A DNA stretch of 64,000 nt from NCBI RefSeq assembly GCF_035999195.1, contig NZ_DASYGY010000009.1:1426001-1490000 (forward strand), written 5' to 3'. Below, in pieces: positions 17,878-26,891 of the stretch. Numbering within the stretch: position 1 is the first letter of the stretch; every line of letters starts with the position of its first letter. The notes beneath the pieces are model-generated. The model saw nothing but the letters and a program-made list of their open reading frames with translations, did no database searches and was not told the DNA's origin. The translations under genes were made by a program, and so were the position numbers. The DNA comes from Pseudoxanthomonas sp. (lineage in GTDB: Bacteria > Pseudomonadota > Gammaproteobacteria > Xanthomonadales > Xanthomonadaceae).

Positions 17878-19374
17878 ATGAGTGCACGCGCCGTTCGGAG
17901 AAAGGCCGATTGGCAGAGCGCCGCCATCTTGGCGTTAGCGGCGATCTCGTTCGCGAACGCGGCGATGTACATCTCGTATGCCAGCATTCCATTCGTCACT
18001 TCCGATGGCTGGTACTTTGTCGATTCTTTCCTCAATAAGTACTACAACGGAGGGGTGACGTTACAGGATCTGTACATGAAGCGGAGCGCGGACGACCATG
18101 CGCAACCGCTGCAGAAGCTGCTGTTGATATGGAACGCTGACCATTTCGACCTCGATTTCGTGGTCGAGTCGTACATCGGCCTGGGAATCGCTGCATTAGC
18201 GTGGCTACTCATGTTCATGGCAGCTCGGCATGACAACCGGATGGCCGGCCTCGGGTACTGGTGGGTATTGCCGATGGCCGCTAGTGCTGCGAGTTTCGTC
18301 TCACTGAGCGGCGGCATGGTTTTCAACTGGTCCTTGGTGACGCTCGGCTATCTCGGTCCGCTCGCCGTGGTGCTGATGGCGCTGTCCGCCTGGCATGCCG
18401 TAGATCGCAATCGTTGGTGGCCGTTCCTGCTGACAGTGCCCTTGGTCGTATTTTCTCTAGACACCTCAGCGTTGATTTGCGCGATCGCTACGGGCGGCGC
18501 GCTTCTGTTGCGAGAGCTGAGGATGCGCGGCGCCGGCTGGCGGCGCACGGTTGCGGCGCTGGCGGTATTGGCGATAACTGTCAGCGCCTATCGCTACATC
18601 AGTCGCGCCTACCTGTATCCCAATGCCGCCGCTGGCGCTGAGATAGCGAGTATATCCGCGCTGCTTGAGCTAGGCTGGGCTAAGCTTTCGAATATGGTGC
18701 TCGCAATCGCGGCTTTGACGATAGCCGACAAGCAAGGCGCGCTCACTCGCCTGTTCGCCAATCCCGATGTCCCACACCAACTGCTGGGAATCATGGTGAT
18801 CGCGGCGCACGCCTGGTTTTGGTGGAGAGCGGCTCGAGATCGATGGAATCAGACCCAGTTTCTGGCTGTCTGCTTGATGCTTTTCTGCTACGGAGCGATC
18901 GCCGGCATCGTGCTAGGGCGAGTGCCCATTTTCGGGCCGGACTACGTGTTCCAGCAGCGCTATCTGATGATGTACCAGTTGGGAACGGTTGCCATCGCGT
19001 TGATGGCGGCAGGTAGCCGCTGGCGCGACTGGACCGCGATGCAGCGGCGAACCGTCGGTGCGGCAGCGCTAAGCCTGATGGTCCTGCAGCTACCGCTGTC
19101 GTCAACGACCTGGGAGGAAGCACCTTATGTGCAAGCCTATGGCAACAATCTGGGTCGCCAGATTCTGCTGCTCGGTATCGATCCGAGCATGCGCTTGGCC
19201 TCATGTGCTCCCACGCTCGTCGTCTGCACCGCGAGCCGCGAGGAGCAAGTTCGCTCTATCGAACTGCTGCGCAAGCACAGATTGAATGCCTTCTCGGAGC
19301 CTATGCTGGAACGCTATTCCCTACAGCCGCTCAAGCGCTATCCGGGTCCCGCCGAGGTCGTTCCCGCCCCGTGA
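17878..19374 (+). CDS. Polytopic membrane protein of the polysaccharide locus, function unknown
   Basis: 498 residues with roughly ten predicted membrane segments (hydrophobic stretches near residues 18-38, 97-115, 120-165, 170-210, 240-260, 305-360 and 375-410) and a long periplasmic loop with YISYASIPFVTSDGWYF near residue 30. No known motif recognised. Position after a GtrB-like transferase and a small flippase suggests a GT-C type glycosyltransferase or O-antigen polymerase/ligase-like protein, but this is inference only. Its 3' end overlaps the convergent lipoprotein gene by 37 bases. Confidence 0.7.
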   Translation: MSARAVRRKADWQSAAILALAAISFANAAMYISYASIPFVTSDGWYFVDSFLNKYYNGGVTLQDLYMKRSADDHAQPLQKLLLIWNADHFDLDFVVESYIGLGIAALAWLLMFMAARHDNRMAGLGYWWVLPMAASAASFVSLSGGMVFNWSLVTLGYLGPLAVVLMALSAWHAVDRNRWWPFLLTVPLVVFSLDTSALICAIATGGALLLRELRMRGAGWRRTVAALAVLAITVSAYRYISRAYLYPNAAAGAEIASISALLELGWAKLSNMVLAIAALTIADKQGALTRLFANPDVPHQLLGIMVIAAHAWFWWRAARDRWNQTQFLAVCLMLFCYGAIAGIVLGRVPIFGPDYVFQQRYLMMYQLGTVAIALMAAGSRWRDWTAMQRRTVGAAALSLMVLQLPLSSTTWEEAPYVQAYGNNLGRQILLLGIDPSMRLASCAPTLVVCTASREEQVRSIELLRKHRLNAFSEPMLERYSLQPLKRYPGPAEVVPAP

Positions 19375-19787
19375 TTGGGGCGTAGCGCACACCCGAGTCG
19401 CGCCTGTACGCGTTGGAACAACAGCTCCCGATCGTTCACCGCGTCCTGCACCACGATGCGATCGCCCGGCCCAACTGCCACCGGCAGCGGCGACTGGCCC
19501 GACGCGGAGCCGTCGGCGATGCCCGTGCGGCTACCGTCGGAACGCTCGAGAATCACTCTCACCCGAAGGCTTGGGGCCGCGGCCGGCACCTGCCACCGCA
19601 GCTCTGCGGCTTGGCCGCCATCCGCGCAAGCGATGGTGGGCGCAGAGGAAAGGCAAATAGGGCAATTCTCTCCCGCTCCGCTCTCGTCTAGGATTTGATA
19701 GGCGACGCTGGGGGCAGCCGGCTGACGCTGGCAGGCGGTCGCCAGCAAGATGGTCCCTAGAATCGCCGCTGCTTTACCCGTGCCCAT
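19338..19787 (-). CDS. Putative lipoprotein of unknown function
   Basis: 149 residues with a lipoprotein-type N-terminus (AAILGTILLATAC, cysteine at about residue 19). The rest contains four further cysteines (two in CPIC, one in TIACADG, one near the end in LGCAL) and a beta-rich central part. I recognise no family. It is convergent with, and overlaps, the 498-residue membrane protein. A real gene is favoured by the signal peptide and by the lack of any plus-strand signal-bearing frame here, but support is modest. Confidence 0.55.
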   Translation of the reverse strand: MGTGKAAAILGTILLATACQRQPAAPSVAYQILDESGAGENCPICLSSAPTIACADGGQAAELRWQVPAAAPSLRVRVILERSDGSRTGIADGSASGQSPLPVAVGPGDRIVVQDAVNDRELLFQRVQARLGCALRPNHGAGTTSAGPG

Positions 19788-19936
19788 GCTGAACTCCCGA
19801 CAAGCTGGTCCGGCCCCTCAGCGCGCCATGGAGGCCGAAAAGTGGATATCATAGCGTCCCGAAGCCGCCTGATTGGCAGGGCCGTCGGAGCCGCACGGCT
19901 TCCCCTCTGTTTCCCTTGTTCGCCCTAATGAGAACT

Positions 19937-20404
19937 ATGAGCATCATTCGCAAGAAGCATTGGATGTTCGTCGCCGGCGCCGCCGGCACCCTAGCATTGG
20001 CCGCCTGTTCCCCGTCGCCGAGCGCTTCTAACGATGCCGCTCCCGCCGCCGTGGAGACTGCTCCGACCGAGCCGGCCGCTCCAGCGGTTCCCGAAGTCAA
20101 ACCTCTGGAAGCGCTCGCCGGCCTGACGATCGTCGGTTTCGGCCCGACCGCGACGAAATCATCGAGCGCGCCGGACGCACGACTGGATGTGTGGGCGACG
20201 GCCGACCGCTCGCTGGACGGTTACTCCGCATCGCTATGGCTGAACGGGCAAGGGCTAGAGAACACCGCTATTTCCGGTGCGACGGTTACCGGCACAATCC
20301 CGGCCGCTTTGCTCGCCACCCCGGGTACCTATCCGCTTGAGATCCGTATCGGCGAGGGCGGCCGCGATCTCACCAGCACCAAGGTGGACTTCGTCGTCGA
20401 GTAG
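19937..20404 (+). CDS. Putative lipoprotein of unknown function
   Basis: 155 residues from the ATG at 19937 (another at 19928). N-terminus KKHWMFVAGAAGTLALAAC is a lipoprotein signal; then a Pro/Ala-rich linker (about 25 residues) and a beta-rich domain of about 95 residues ending in KVDFVVE. No family recognised; the fold could be an immunoglobulin-like sandwich. It is followed by a strong terminator at 20428-20457, so it is a separate transcript from wecB. Confidence 0.65.
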   Translation: MSIIRKKHWMFVAGAAGTLALAACSPSPSASNDAAPAAVETAPTEPAAPAVPEVKPLEALAGLTIVGFGPTATKSSSAPDARLDVWATADRSLDGYSASLWLNGQGLENTAISGATVTGTIPAALLATPGTYPLEIRIGEGGRDLTSTKVDFVVE

Positions 20405-20427
20405 TTCTCGGCGAGCAAGTTTGCCCA

Positions 20428-20457
20428 AAAGGAGGCCGAAAGGCCTCCTTTTTTTCT
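20428..20457 (+). terminator. Rho-independent terminator
   Basis: Perfect hairpin AAGGAGGCC-gaaa-GGCCTCCTT followed by a run of T, placed 24 bases after the stop of the lipoprotein gene ending at 20404. It separates that gene from wecB. Confidence 0.93.
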
Positions 20458-20582
20458 TCGTTTCTGCGCAAGGCGCTATTCGGTGCTTGGCGCTCGGCGA
20501 GGAACTGCCGTCCACCGTGCGTGCCGCGTATGCGAGCGGCTAGAATGCGCCCATACTTTTTGGGACACGCGGACCGCGAAGA

Positions 20583-21725
20583 ATGACTGAACGACGCTTC
20601 AAAGTATTGATTGCCTTTGGAACACGCCCGGAAGCCATCAAAATGGCGCCGGTGGTGGAGGCTTTCAAGCGTGACGGTTCGATGGACATCGTCGTGGCGG
20701 TGACGGCCCAGCATCGGCATATGCTGGATCAGGTACTAGAATTGTTCTCGATCGTGCCGGACGAAGACCTAGACCTGATGCAGCCCGGGCAGACCTTGGC
20801 TGATCTCTTCTCACGCATCTTGACAGGCATGAACGAGGTGATCGCCCGCCACCGTCCCGACATCGTACTGGTGCACGGCGACACGTCCACCACCTTGGCT
20901 ACCGCCCTTGCGGCGTTCTACAACAAGGTCCGGGTCGGTCACGTGGAGGCGGGCCTGCGCACTGGCGATCTCTGGGCGCCTTGGCCGGAGGAGGCGAACA
21001 GACGGTTGACCGCGCCGCTGAGCAGCCTGCACTTCGCGCCGACTGCACAATCACATGCGAATCTTCTCGCCGAGGGCGTGGAAGACGGCGATATCGAAGT
21101 CACCGGCAATACTGTCATCGATGCGCTCCTCAAGGTCGTGGAACGGATCGAGCAGGACGCTTCGCTGGCCGAAGGTCTAGCGCATCGGTTCCCATTCTTG
21201 GATCCGGATCGCCGACTCGTCCTGGTTACCGGCCACCGCCGTGAGAACTTCGGCACCGGTTTTGAGCAGATCTGCGTTGCGCTGAAGACGCTGGCCGAGC
21301 GCGGCGACATCCAGGTCGTCTATCCCGTCCACTTGAATCCGAACGTCCAAGAGCCGGTGAACCGCCTACTGGCCGGGGTCGAGAATATCGTGTTGATCGA
21401 ACCCCAGGACTACTTGCCGTTCGTCTACCTGATGTCGCGCTCGAGCTTGATCATCACAGATTCCGGCGGCGTCCAGGAAGAAGCACCGTCGTTAGGAAAA
21501 CCAGTATTGGTGATGCGCGACACCACGGAGCGTCCAGAGGCCGTGGAAGCTGGCACCGTCCGGTTGGTAGGCACCGACGCAGCGCGCATCGTGGCCGAAG
21601 CTGGCCGTCTGCTGGACGATCCAAGCGCTTACGCGGACATGGCCCGGGCGCACAACCCGTACGGCGACGGGCAGGCTTCAGTCCGGATCGCACGCCGCGT
21701 TCGTGACCTGCGAACCAGCCACTAG
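20583..21725 (+). CDS. wecB: UDP-N-acetylglucosamine 2-epimerase (non-hydrolysing)
   Basis: 380 residues, typical length. Motifs seen: FGTRPEAIKMAPV at the N-terminus, VHGDTSTTLATALAAF, HVEAGLRTGD, the catalytic-site GHRRENFG and SDSGGVQEEAPSLGKP-like sequence (here TDSGGVQEEAPSLGKP). It makes UDP-ManNAc from UDP-GlcNAc for surface polysaccharide. It is the last plus-strand gene of the island. Its TAG stop lies within a CTAGT pentamer that is repeated at the other end of the adjoining insertion element. Confidence 0.96.
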   Translation: MTERRFKVLIAFGTRPEAIKMAPVVEAFKRDGSMDIVVAVTAQHRHMLDQVLELFSIVPDEDLDLMQPGQTLADLFSRILTGMNEVIARHRPDIVLVHGDTSTTLATALAAFYNKVRVGHVEAGLRTGDLWAPWPEEANRRLTAPLSSLHFAPTAQSHANLLAEGVEDGDIEVTGNTVIDALLKVVERIEQDASLAEGLAHRFPFLDPDRRLVLVTGHRRENFGTGFEQICVALKTLAERGDIQVVYPVHLNPNVQEPVNRLLAGVENIVLIEPQDYLPFVYLMSRSSLIITDSGGVQEEAPSLGKPVLVMRDTTERPEAVEAGTVRLVGTDAARIVAEAGRLLDDPSAYADMARAHNPYGDGQASVRIARRVRDLRTSH

Positions 21726-21726
21726 T

Positions 21727-22732
21727 TGTGTAAACCCACCACGTTGTTCAGTGGGATTAGGGTGATGGGTGGCCTGTAGCCAAGACTGGCATGTGGTCGA
21801 TGCCATTTGTAGTGATGAAGCCAGCCCTGCAGCGCGTGGGCTCGCTGTCCGGAGTTGGGTAGGAGCGTAGGCCCATTCGTACAGGCTAGTCTGCACCAGC
21901 CGCTCAGCCTTGCCGTTGGTGCGTGGGGTGTATAGGCGCGTGCGCAGGTGACGCATGCCCAACCGACGGACCAGGCGCCGGAAGCTGCGCGATCTGTAGC
22001 AGGCGCCGTTGTCGGTCAGGACGCGCTCGAATTGCACGCCCAAGCGCCGGTAGTAGCGCACCGTCCGCAACAGCGCCCTGTACGCGCTGCTCTCGCGCTC
22101 GTCCGGCTCGATGGAGCCGAACGCCCAGCGGGAGTGGTCATCGATGGCCAGATGGACGTACTCCCAGCCGCTGCCATCGGAGTTGAATTGGCGATTGCCG
22201 GTGACACGATGCCCCGGCTGACGGAAACGAGCGAGCTTCTTGATATCCAGATGCAGCAGCTGGCCGGGCAGGCGTATTCGTAGCGGTTCTCCGGCGCTGT
22301 CGGCTGCAATTCGGCCAAGCGGTGCAGGCCGGCGCGACGCAGCAGCCGGGCAATGGTGCTCGGGGCCACAGGCAGTTGCCCGGCGATCTGCCGTGAGCGG
22401 TACCGCTCGATGACGTGCTGCACAATCTCCTGTGGCGTGGCATGCGGGCAGGAATGTGGCCGAGAGGACCGGTCGACCAAGCCTTACGGACCTTGCTCCT
22501 TGAACCGTCTGAGCCACTTGTAGGCCGTGCGGACGATGACACCGGCCGCATGCGCTGCTTCTTCGATTGCAAACGCCCTGAACAAGGATGCAGTCCACGA
22601 GCAGGGCTCGACCGCGCGGGCTCAAACGGGCATGTTTATGCAGGTTCATCCGGGGCTCCTGGGGCTGGGTTGGCTTCGCAACCCCCATCTTCCAGAGATG
22701 CCCCGGATGAACAAGCTACCGAGAGATCACAC
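21727..22732 (-). mobile_element. Degenerate IS481-family insertion sequence
   Basis: About 1.0 kb, bounded by the sequence CTAGT at 21722-21726 and 22733-22737, a likely 5-base target duplication. Ends read TGTGTAAACCC on the left and GTGTGATCTC on the reverse of the right, so only a short terminal similarity is visible. It carries one transposase gene on the minus strand, broken by frameshifts. It lies between the plus-strand and minus-strand halves of the polysaccharide island. Confidence 0.8.
21735..22649 (-). pseudogene. IS481-family transposase, frameshifted
   Basis: The minus strand encodes all parts of an IS481 transposase but in different frames. The N-terminus MNLHKHARLSPRGRALLV is in one frame; the HTH part (VRTAYKWLRRFKEQG) in a second, followed by an in-frame stop near 22485; the segment DRSSRPHSCPHATP...RLLRRAGLHRLAEL in a third. 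The catalytic core LLHLDIKKLARF, VLTDNGACYRS and TPRTNGKAERLVQ is in the first frame again, then another shift near 21850 leads to WLHHYKWHRPHASLGY. The DDE residues are retained, yet no full protein can be made. Confidence 0.85.
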
Positions 22733-22738
22733 CTAGTC

Positions 22739-25700
22739 TCAGCTCGGCCTGCGCTCGCGGTACACGTGGGGAACCCAGGGTCCCCACTTGGCCTCGTAGA
22801 TCTTCTTGTTCTTTTCGAACAGCTCCTGTTTAGCATCGGCCTTGAGTTGGTTGAAGCTGGCCGACAGGTGGTGGTGCACGAACACATCGTCGGCGCAGAG
22901 GATTTCAAAACCGCACAGCGCAAGCCGCCGGCAGTAGTCGTCGTCTTCGAAGAAGCCGACACCGAAATCCTCGTCCATTGGGCCGACAGCCTCGTAAGCA
23001 CGCCGCGTCAACATAACGCAGAAGAAGGCGGCCACGCCCATCGGAAACGCGTGGCCCGGATGGCGGCGCGTATAGTTACCCGCGCTCGCGATCATCTCTT
23101 CCATGCTCGCGTAGTGGATCTCGATACGTGCCTCGTTACCGATATTATTCGTCACCGGACCGATCAGCCCTGCTTGCGGGTTGCGCCGCAGATGCCGGAC
23201 CAGGCCGCGCACCCAGCCGGGGGTGACATAGGTGTCGTTGTTAAGTACGACCAGATACTCACCGGTCGCCGCACGCAAGCCAACGTTGTTACCAGCCGAA
23301 AAACCTAGATTGGTAGCGTTGCCGATGAAGCGGCGATTGGCGCCTTCGGCCTCCCACTGTCTGAGGAAATCTTGAGTGCCGTCGGTTGAGGCGTTGTCAA
23401 CCGCGATGACCTCTAGGTTTGGGTAGTCGCTGTACAAATCCAGGCTGTCCAAGCAGGCCCGGGTGAAATCCAGGTTGTTAAAGCATAGAACAACGACGCT
23501 GACTTTCGGCTCTTCGATGGCGTCCATCGCGCGATCCAGATCGGCCGCGCGATGGGCCCACGTCTGTTGGCGAGCGAATGCCTGCCGAGCCTGCACCGCG
23601 GAGGCTGCCGAGGCCGATGGCTCCAACGCATGCGTCACCGCTCGCGAGAACTCGATCGGCTCATCGGCCAGCGACACCAGTCCATTGAACTGGGCCATCT
23701 CTGGCAGGTCGACAGACACGACGGGCTTGCCAGCGCTAAGGTATTCATAGACCTTGACGGGATTAGTGGCCAAGGTCAGGGGAATGATCAGGAACGGCAG
23801 CAGACAGACGTCGAAGGCATGCACCCAGTACGGCAGCTCCGCGTACGGCACTTCGCCCACGAACCGAACGTTCGGCAATCCCTTAAGACGCTCTTCTGCT
23901 CCGGCGGTATCCCGACCTACCAGCACCACCAGATCCCGCGGATGGTCGCTGGCCACCTGCCGAATCAGCTCGACATCGAACCACTCCGCAATCGCCCCGT
24001 AGTAGCCGATGATCCGGCGCCCGTCGGGATCGACGAACACCTTGGCGGGACGATCGCAGAAATGCTCGTACTCAGTTGCATTGCGGATCATCGCGATATT
24101 CGCCGACTTATCGCACATCTCGTCGTACAGCCATTGCGAAGTGACGATCAGGAGATCCGACGCAGTGACCAGAGTGCGCTCGCCGGCCAAGACGCTCTCC
24201 GCGTTGTTTTCGAAGCCGCCGTGGTGGTCCATGCAGTCGTACACGAGGCGCATGTTCGGAAGGCTTTGTGCCGGCTCAATCCAAAACGGATGCTGGACTA
24301 GCGACATCGAACTGGTGGTAGCCGTCCATCCGAGCAGGCTGGCCAAGCTGGCTTGGATAGCGGCGACCTGCTCGGCGCTGGCCACGTCAAAGTAGATCTG
24401 GGGTGCTCCCGGGACATTCAAGTTGACTTGAAACAGCCGGCCTTCCGTATCCAGTGCCTCGACTGAAAAGCCCGCGTCCCTGGAGTCGACGAAATTGTTG
24501 GAAATGTAGAAGACCCGGTGTCCCTTGCCCGCCAGCGCGGCGGCGAGGTGTTGCGGGCGCTGCATGCGGAAGTGCCAGTCGATCACCGACCAGACGAACA
24601 CGTCTTCGAGACCGTCTTCGGCCGGCGCCAGTGGCGGACGCTTGACCTCGACTCCCAAGGTGGCGATGGCCGACGTGTAGTTGGAACGGATCATGCCCAG
24701 CAGCCGCGCTTTATCGGCCGGATCAAGGCGGCCCGTACGCGCCGAGCGTCTGATCAGATTCCAAGCACGACGCAGCCGGCTCGAAGCCGTGGGCGAGCCG
24801 GGGGCGTGGCCGTCCGAGGGCGGATTCCCGGATAAGACGGACCGGACGTGGCGCCACGTCGCGCGCGGCTGCACGAGGATTCGCTTAATCGCGCGCATCG
24901 GCCGTGTTAGTGCCCAAGACGTGCTGCCGTAGACATCGACCAACTCCTGCTCGAGTTCCAGCACGCGCTGGTGCAGTTCGATGATGTCGCGCCCCATCTC
25001 CGCCTGCGTGTCGAGCTCGCTGGAAATACGGACAAGGTCCTGGCGGACTGTGGATTCCATTTCCTGCAGCGCTCGTTCCATCTTTGCTTCCATTCCCGTG
25101 ATTGCTTCGTTCATCGCCAGCCGGTCGTCGCCGCGAGCCGCTTCGGCGGCGGCTGCTTGTTGCGCGAGGGCCCGGTGGATATCCGCAAGACTCTGGAGCG
25201 TGGCTTCACCCTGGGCTGCGGCCTCGGCATAGCAGCCGTTGAGCCGATCCACCTCGGCGACCAAAGCTTCGCGTACGCCCTTCAACAACTCCGCTGACAT
25301 GCCGCGTAATGCCTGGTCCGTTCGGCTAGCCTCCTCGTGCCGGTGCGTCGCTATCCGGTCGACGATCTCCCGCAACTGTTCGGCCATTGCCTCGCCACCG
25401 GAGGCCAGCCGCCGGTCCAACAGCTCCGCCGTCCTCGCCTCGGAGTCGAGCATCCATTCGCGCAACTGCCGCGCGATCAGTTCTTGCTGGCGCCCGTCGG
25501 CAATCGCCTCGGCCAGGCCGCGGAGCGCGGAGCGGGCCTCGCCTGCCTGCCGCTCGATCATCTCGCGGGTCGCGCTTGCCTGCTGTTCGACGACCGCACG
25601 GGTGTTCGCCAGCGAATGCACAGCGTAGGCCGCCACCAGGGGGCTGCCTTCCAAGGAGGGCGCGGCCACCACGCGCGACAGCGTATCCATGACCTCACGC

Positions 25701-26854
25701 GACCAGAACGCCGACGCTCGCGAGTGTGGATGCGCCGCGCGCAGCTGTTGCATGTAGGTTTCGACGGTCTCCGAACGCACCGGCGTAAGGTGTCGCGCCT
25801 CGGCGGTGAAATCCGCCCACAGCACCGCGGCATCGCGCTCCGACTCAATGCGTGCGGCTAGCGACGCGGTGCCATCGGCGTCGATCCGTTCGAGCTGTTC
25901 TGTCAACATCAGATTGCTGATGTTGGCTAGGCCACGCCCGGAAAGATTAGCCCAAGATGCCGCCGCATACAGGTCCGCATCGAGCACGCCCTTGATGCCG
26001 TCGTATCCGACCAGCACGACCGGCACGCCGGCGATCAGCCCCTCCAATGCGACGCGGCCCATGCCGGCCACGCCCGCATACGACGGCATCAAGGCCGCCG
26101 CCTCCGGATGCGCACCCAACAATCGAACGTCGCCGCGATCGATAAGCTCGGACAGCGCTGCCTGTACATGGTCTCGGCTGGGGCCGTCTCCGCAAATATC
26201 CACGCCCGCAATGCCGGCATCCATCGCCGCGCGGGCGAATTGGATAATGCCGCCCGACTTTGCCTGGTCCAGCCGACCCACGGCGAGCCATCGTCCGCCC
26301 TGCGGCGGCGTGGCGAGGATGGAGGAGCTCGAGCGTGGCGCCGTCGCATTGAGTACGATGCTTAGCCGATCCTCTTCGACGAAAGGCCGGGCCAACGCCG
26401 CGACTTCGGCCGACACGGCGAATACCCGGCTGGCGGCAGGCAGGACCAGGGACCCGAGCATGAAGTCGTATGCCGCGCCGTAGCTCCCGGAAATCGAGTT
26501 TGGGCCGTGCAGCGTCGCTATGCACGGGATGCCCATCGAAGAGGCGACCGCAACGGCGGGGAACAGCGACGTAAACGGATGCGCGTGGATAAGCGAGACA
26601 TCATGGCGTCGCGCAATCTCGACCATGCGGTCCACGCATCCAAGGAACTCTTCGATGCTCGCCCCAGGACCCAGTCCAAGATCGCTGACTACGGTGGTCA
26701 ATCCGGACGGGAGCATAGCCGCCGAAAAAGAGGGGCCACAGATCAGATGCACGCGCCAACCTTGGGCCAATACCTGTGCGACCTGGCTGCGGATGTAGGT
26801 CTCCACGCCGCCGATCTCAAACGTCTCGGCAACGATCATCAGCGACTTTTCCAT
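22739..26854 (-). CDS. Very large multidomain glycosyltransferase (GT4 / coiled coil / GT / GT2)
   Basis: 1371 residues from the ATG at 26854 (GGAG five bases upstream; ATG at 26872 also in frame). Order: GT4-like domain (about 5-380: FEIGGVETYIRSQV, HAHPFTSLFP, AVGRLDQAKSGGI); long Ala/Glu/Arg-rich coiled-coil region (about 400-660); linker VYGSTSWALTRPMRA; second GT-B domain (about 725-1100: WSVIDWHFRMQRPQHL, GYYGAIAEWFD, PVKVYEYLSAGKPVV); C-terminal GT2 domain (about 1113-1371: VSVVVLCFNN, VLNNDTYV, FFEDDDYCRR). Probably assembles the O-polysaccharide on the cytoplasmic face before export by Wzm/Wzt, encoded immediately upstream. The linkages made cannot be predicted. Confidence 0.88.
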   Translation of the reverse strand: MEKSLMIVAETFEIGGVETYIRSQVAQVLAQGWRVHLICGPSFSAAMLPSGLTTVVSDLGLGPGASIEEFLGCVDRMVEIARRHDVSLIHAHPFTSLFPAVAVASSMGIPCIATLHGPNSISGSYGAAYDFMLGSLVLPAASRVFAVSAEVAALARPFVEEDRLSIVLNATAPRSSSSILATPPQGGRWLAVGRLDQAKSGGIIQFARAAMDAGIAGVDICGDGPSRDHVQAALSELIDRGDVRLLGAHPEAAALMPSYAGVAGMGRVALEGLIAGVPVVLVGYDGIKGVLDADLYAAASWANLSGRGLANISNLMLTEQLERIDADGTASLAARIESERDAAVLWADFTAEARHLTPVRSETVETYMQQLRAAHPHSRASAFWSREVMDTLSRVVAAPSLEGSPLVAAYAVHSLANTRAVVEQQASATREMIERQAGEARSALRGLAEAIADGRQQELIARQLREWMLDSEARTAELLDRRLASGGEAMAEQLREIVDRIATHRHEEASRTDQALRGMSAELLKGVREALVAEVDRLNGCYAEAAAQGEATLQSLADIHRALAQQAAAAEAARGDDRLAMNEAITGMEAKMERALQEMESTVRQDLVRISSELDTQAEMGRDIIELHQRVLELEQELVDVYGSTSWALTRPMRAIKRILVQPRATWRHVRSVLSGNPPSDGHAPGSPTASSRLRRAWNLIRRSARTGRLDPADKARLLGMIRSNYTSAIATLGVEVKRPPLAPAEDGLEDVFVWSVIDWHFRMQRPQHLAAALAGKGHRVFYISNNFVDSRDAGFSVEALDTEGRLFQVNLNVPGAPQIYFDVASAEQVAAIQASLASLLGWTATTSSMSLVQHPFWIEPAQSLPNMRLVYDCMDHHGGFENNAESVLAGERTLVTASDLLIVTSQWLYDEMCDKSANIAMIRNATEYEHFCDRPAKVFVDPDGRRIIGYYGAIAEWFDVELIRQVASDHPRDLVVLVGRDTAGAEERLKGLPNVRFVGEVPYAELPYWVHAFDVCLLPFLIIPLTLATNPVKVYEYLSAGKPVVSVDLPEMAQFNGLVSLADEPIEFSRAVTHALEPSASAASAVQARQAFARQQTWAHRAADLDRAMDAIEEPKVSVVVLCFNNLDFTRACLDSLDLYSDYPNLEVIAVDNASTDGTQDFLRQWEAEGANRRFIGNATNLGFSAGNNVGLRAATGEYLVVLNNDTYVTPGWVRGLVRHLRRNPQAGLIGPVTNNIGNEARIEIHYASMEEMIASAGNYTRRHPGHAFPMGVAAFFCVMLTRRAYEAVGPMDEDFGVGFFEDDDYCRRLALCGFEILCADDVFVHHHLSASFNQLKADAKQELFEKNKKIYEAKWGPWVPHVYRERRPS

Positions 26855-26891
26855 GGAATCTCCGGCGCTCATCGCTTCTCGAGAAACCGCC

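Noticed and set aside
21678..22688. 336-codon minus-strand frame as an intact transposase
   Set aside because: The middle of this frame (about 22490-22600) does not resemble IS481, and the C-terminus reads into the wecB gene; the true protein is split over three frames.
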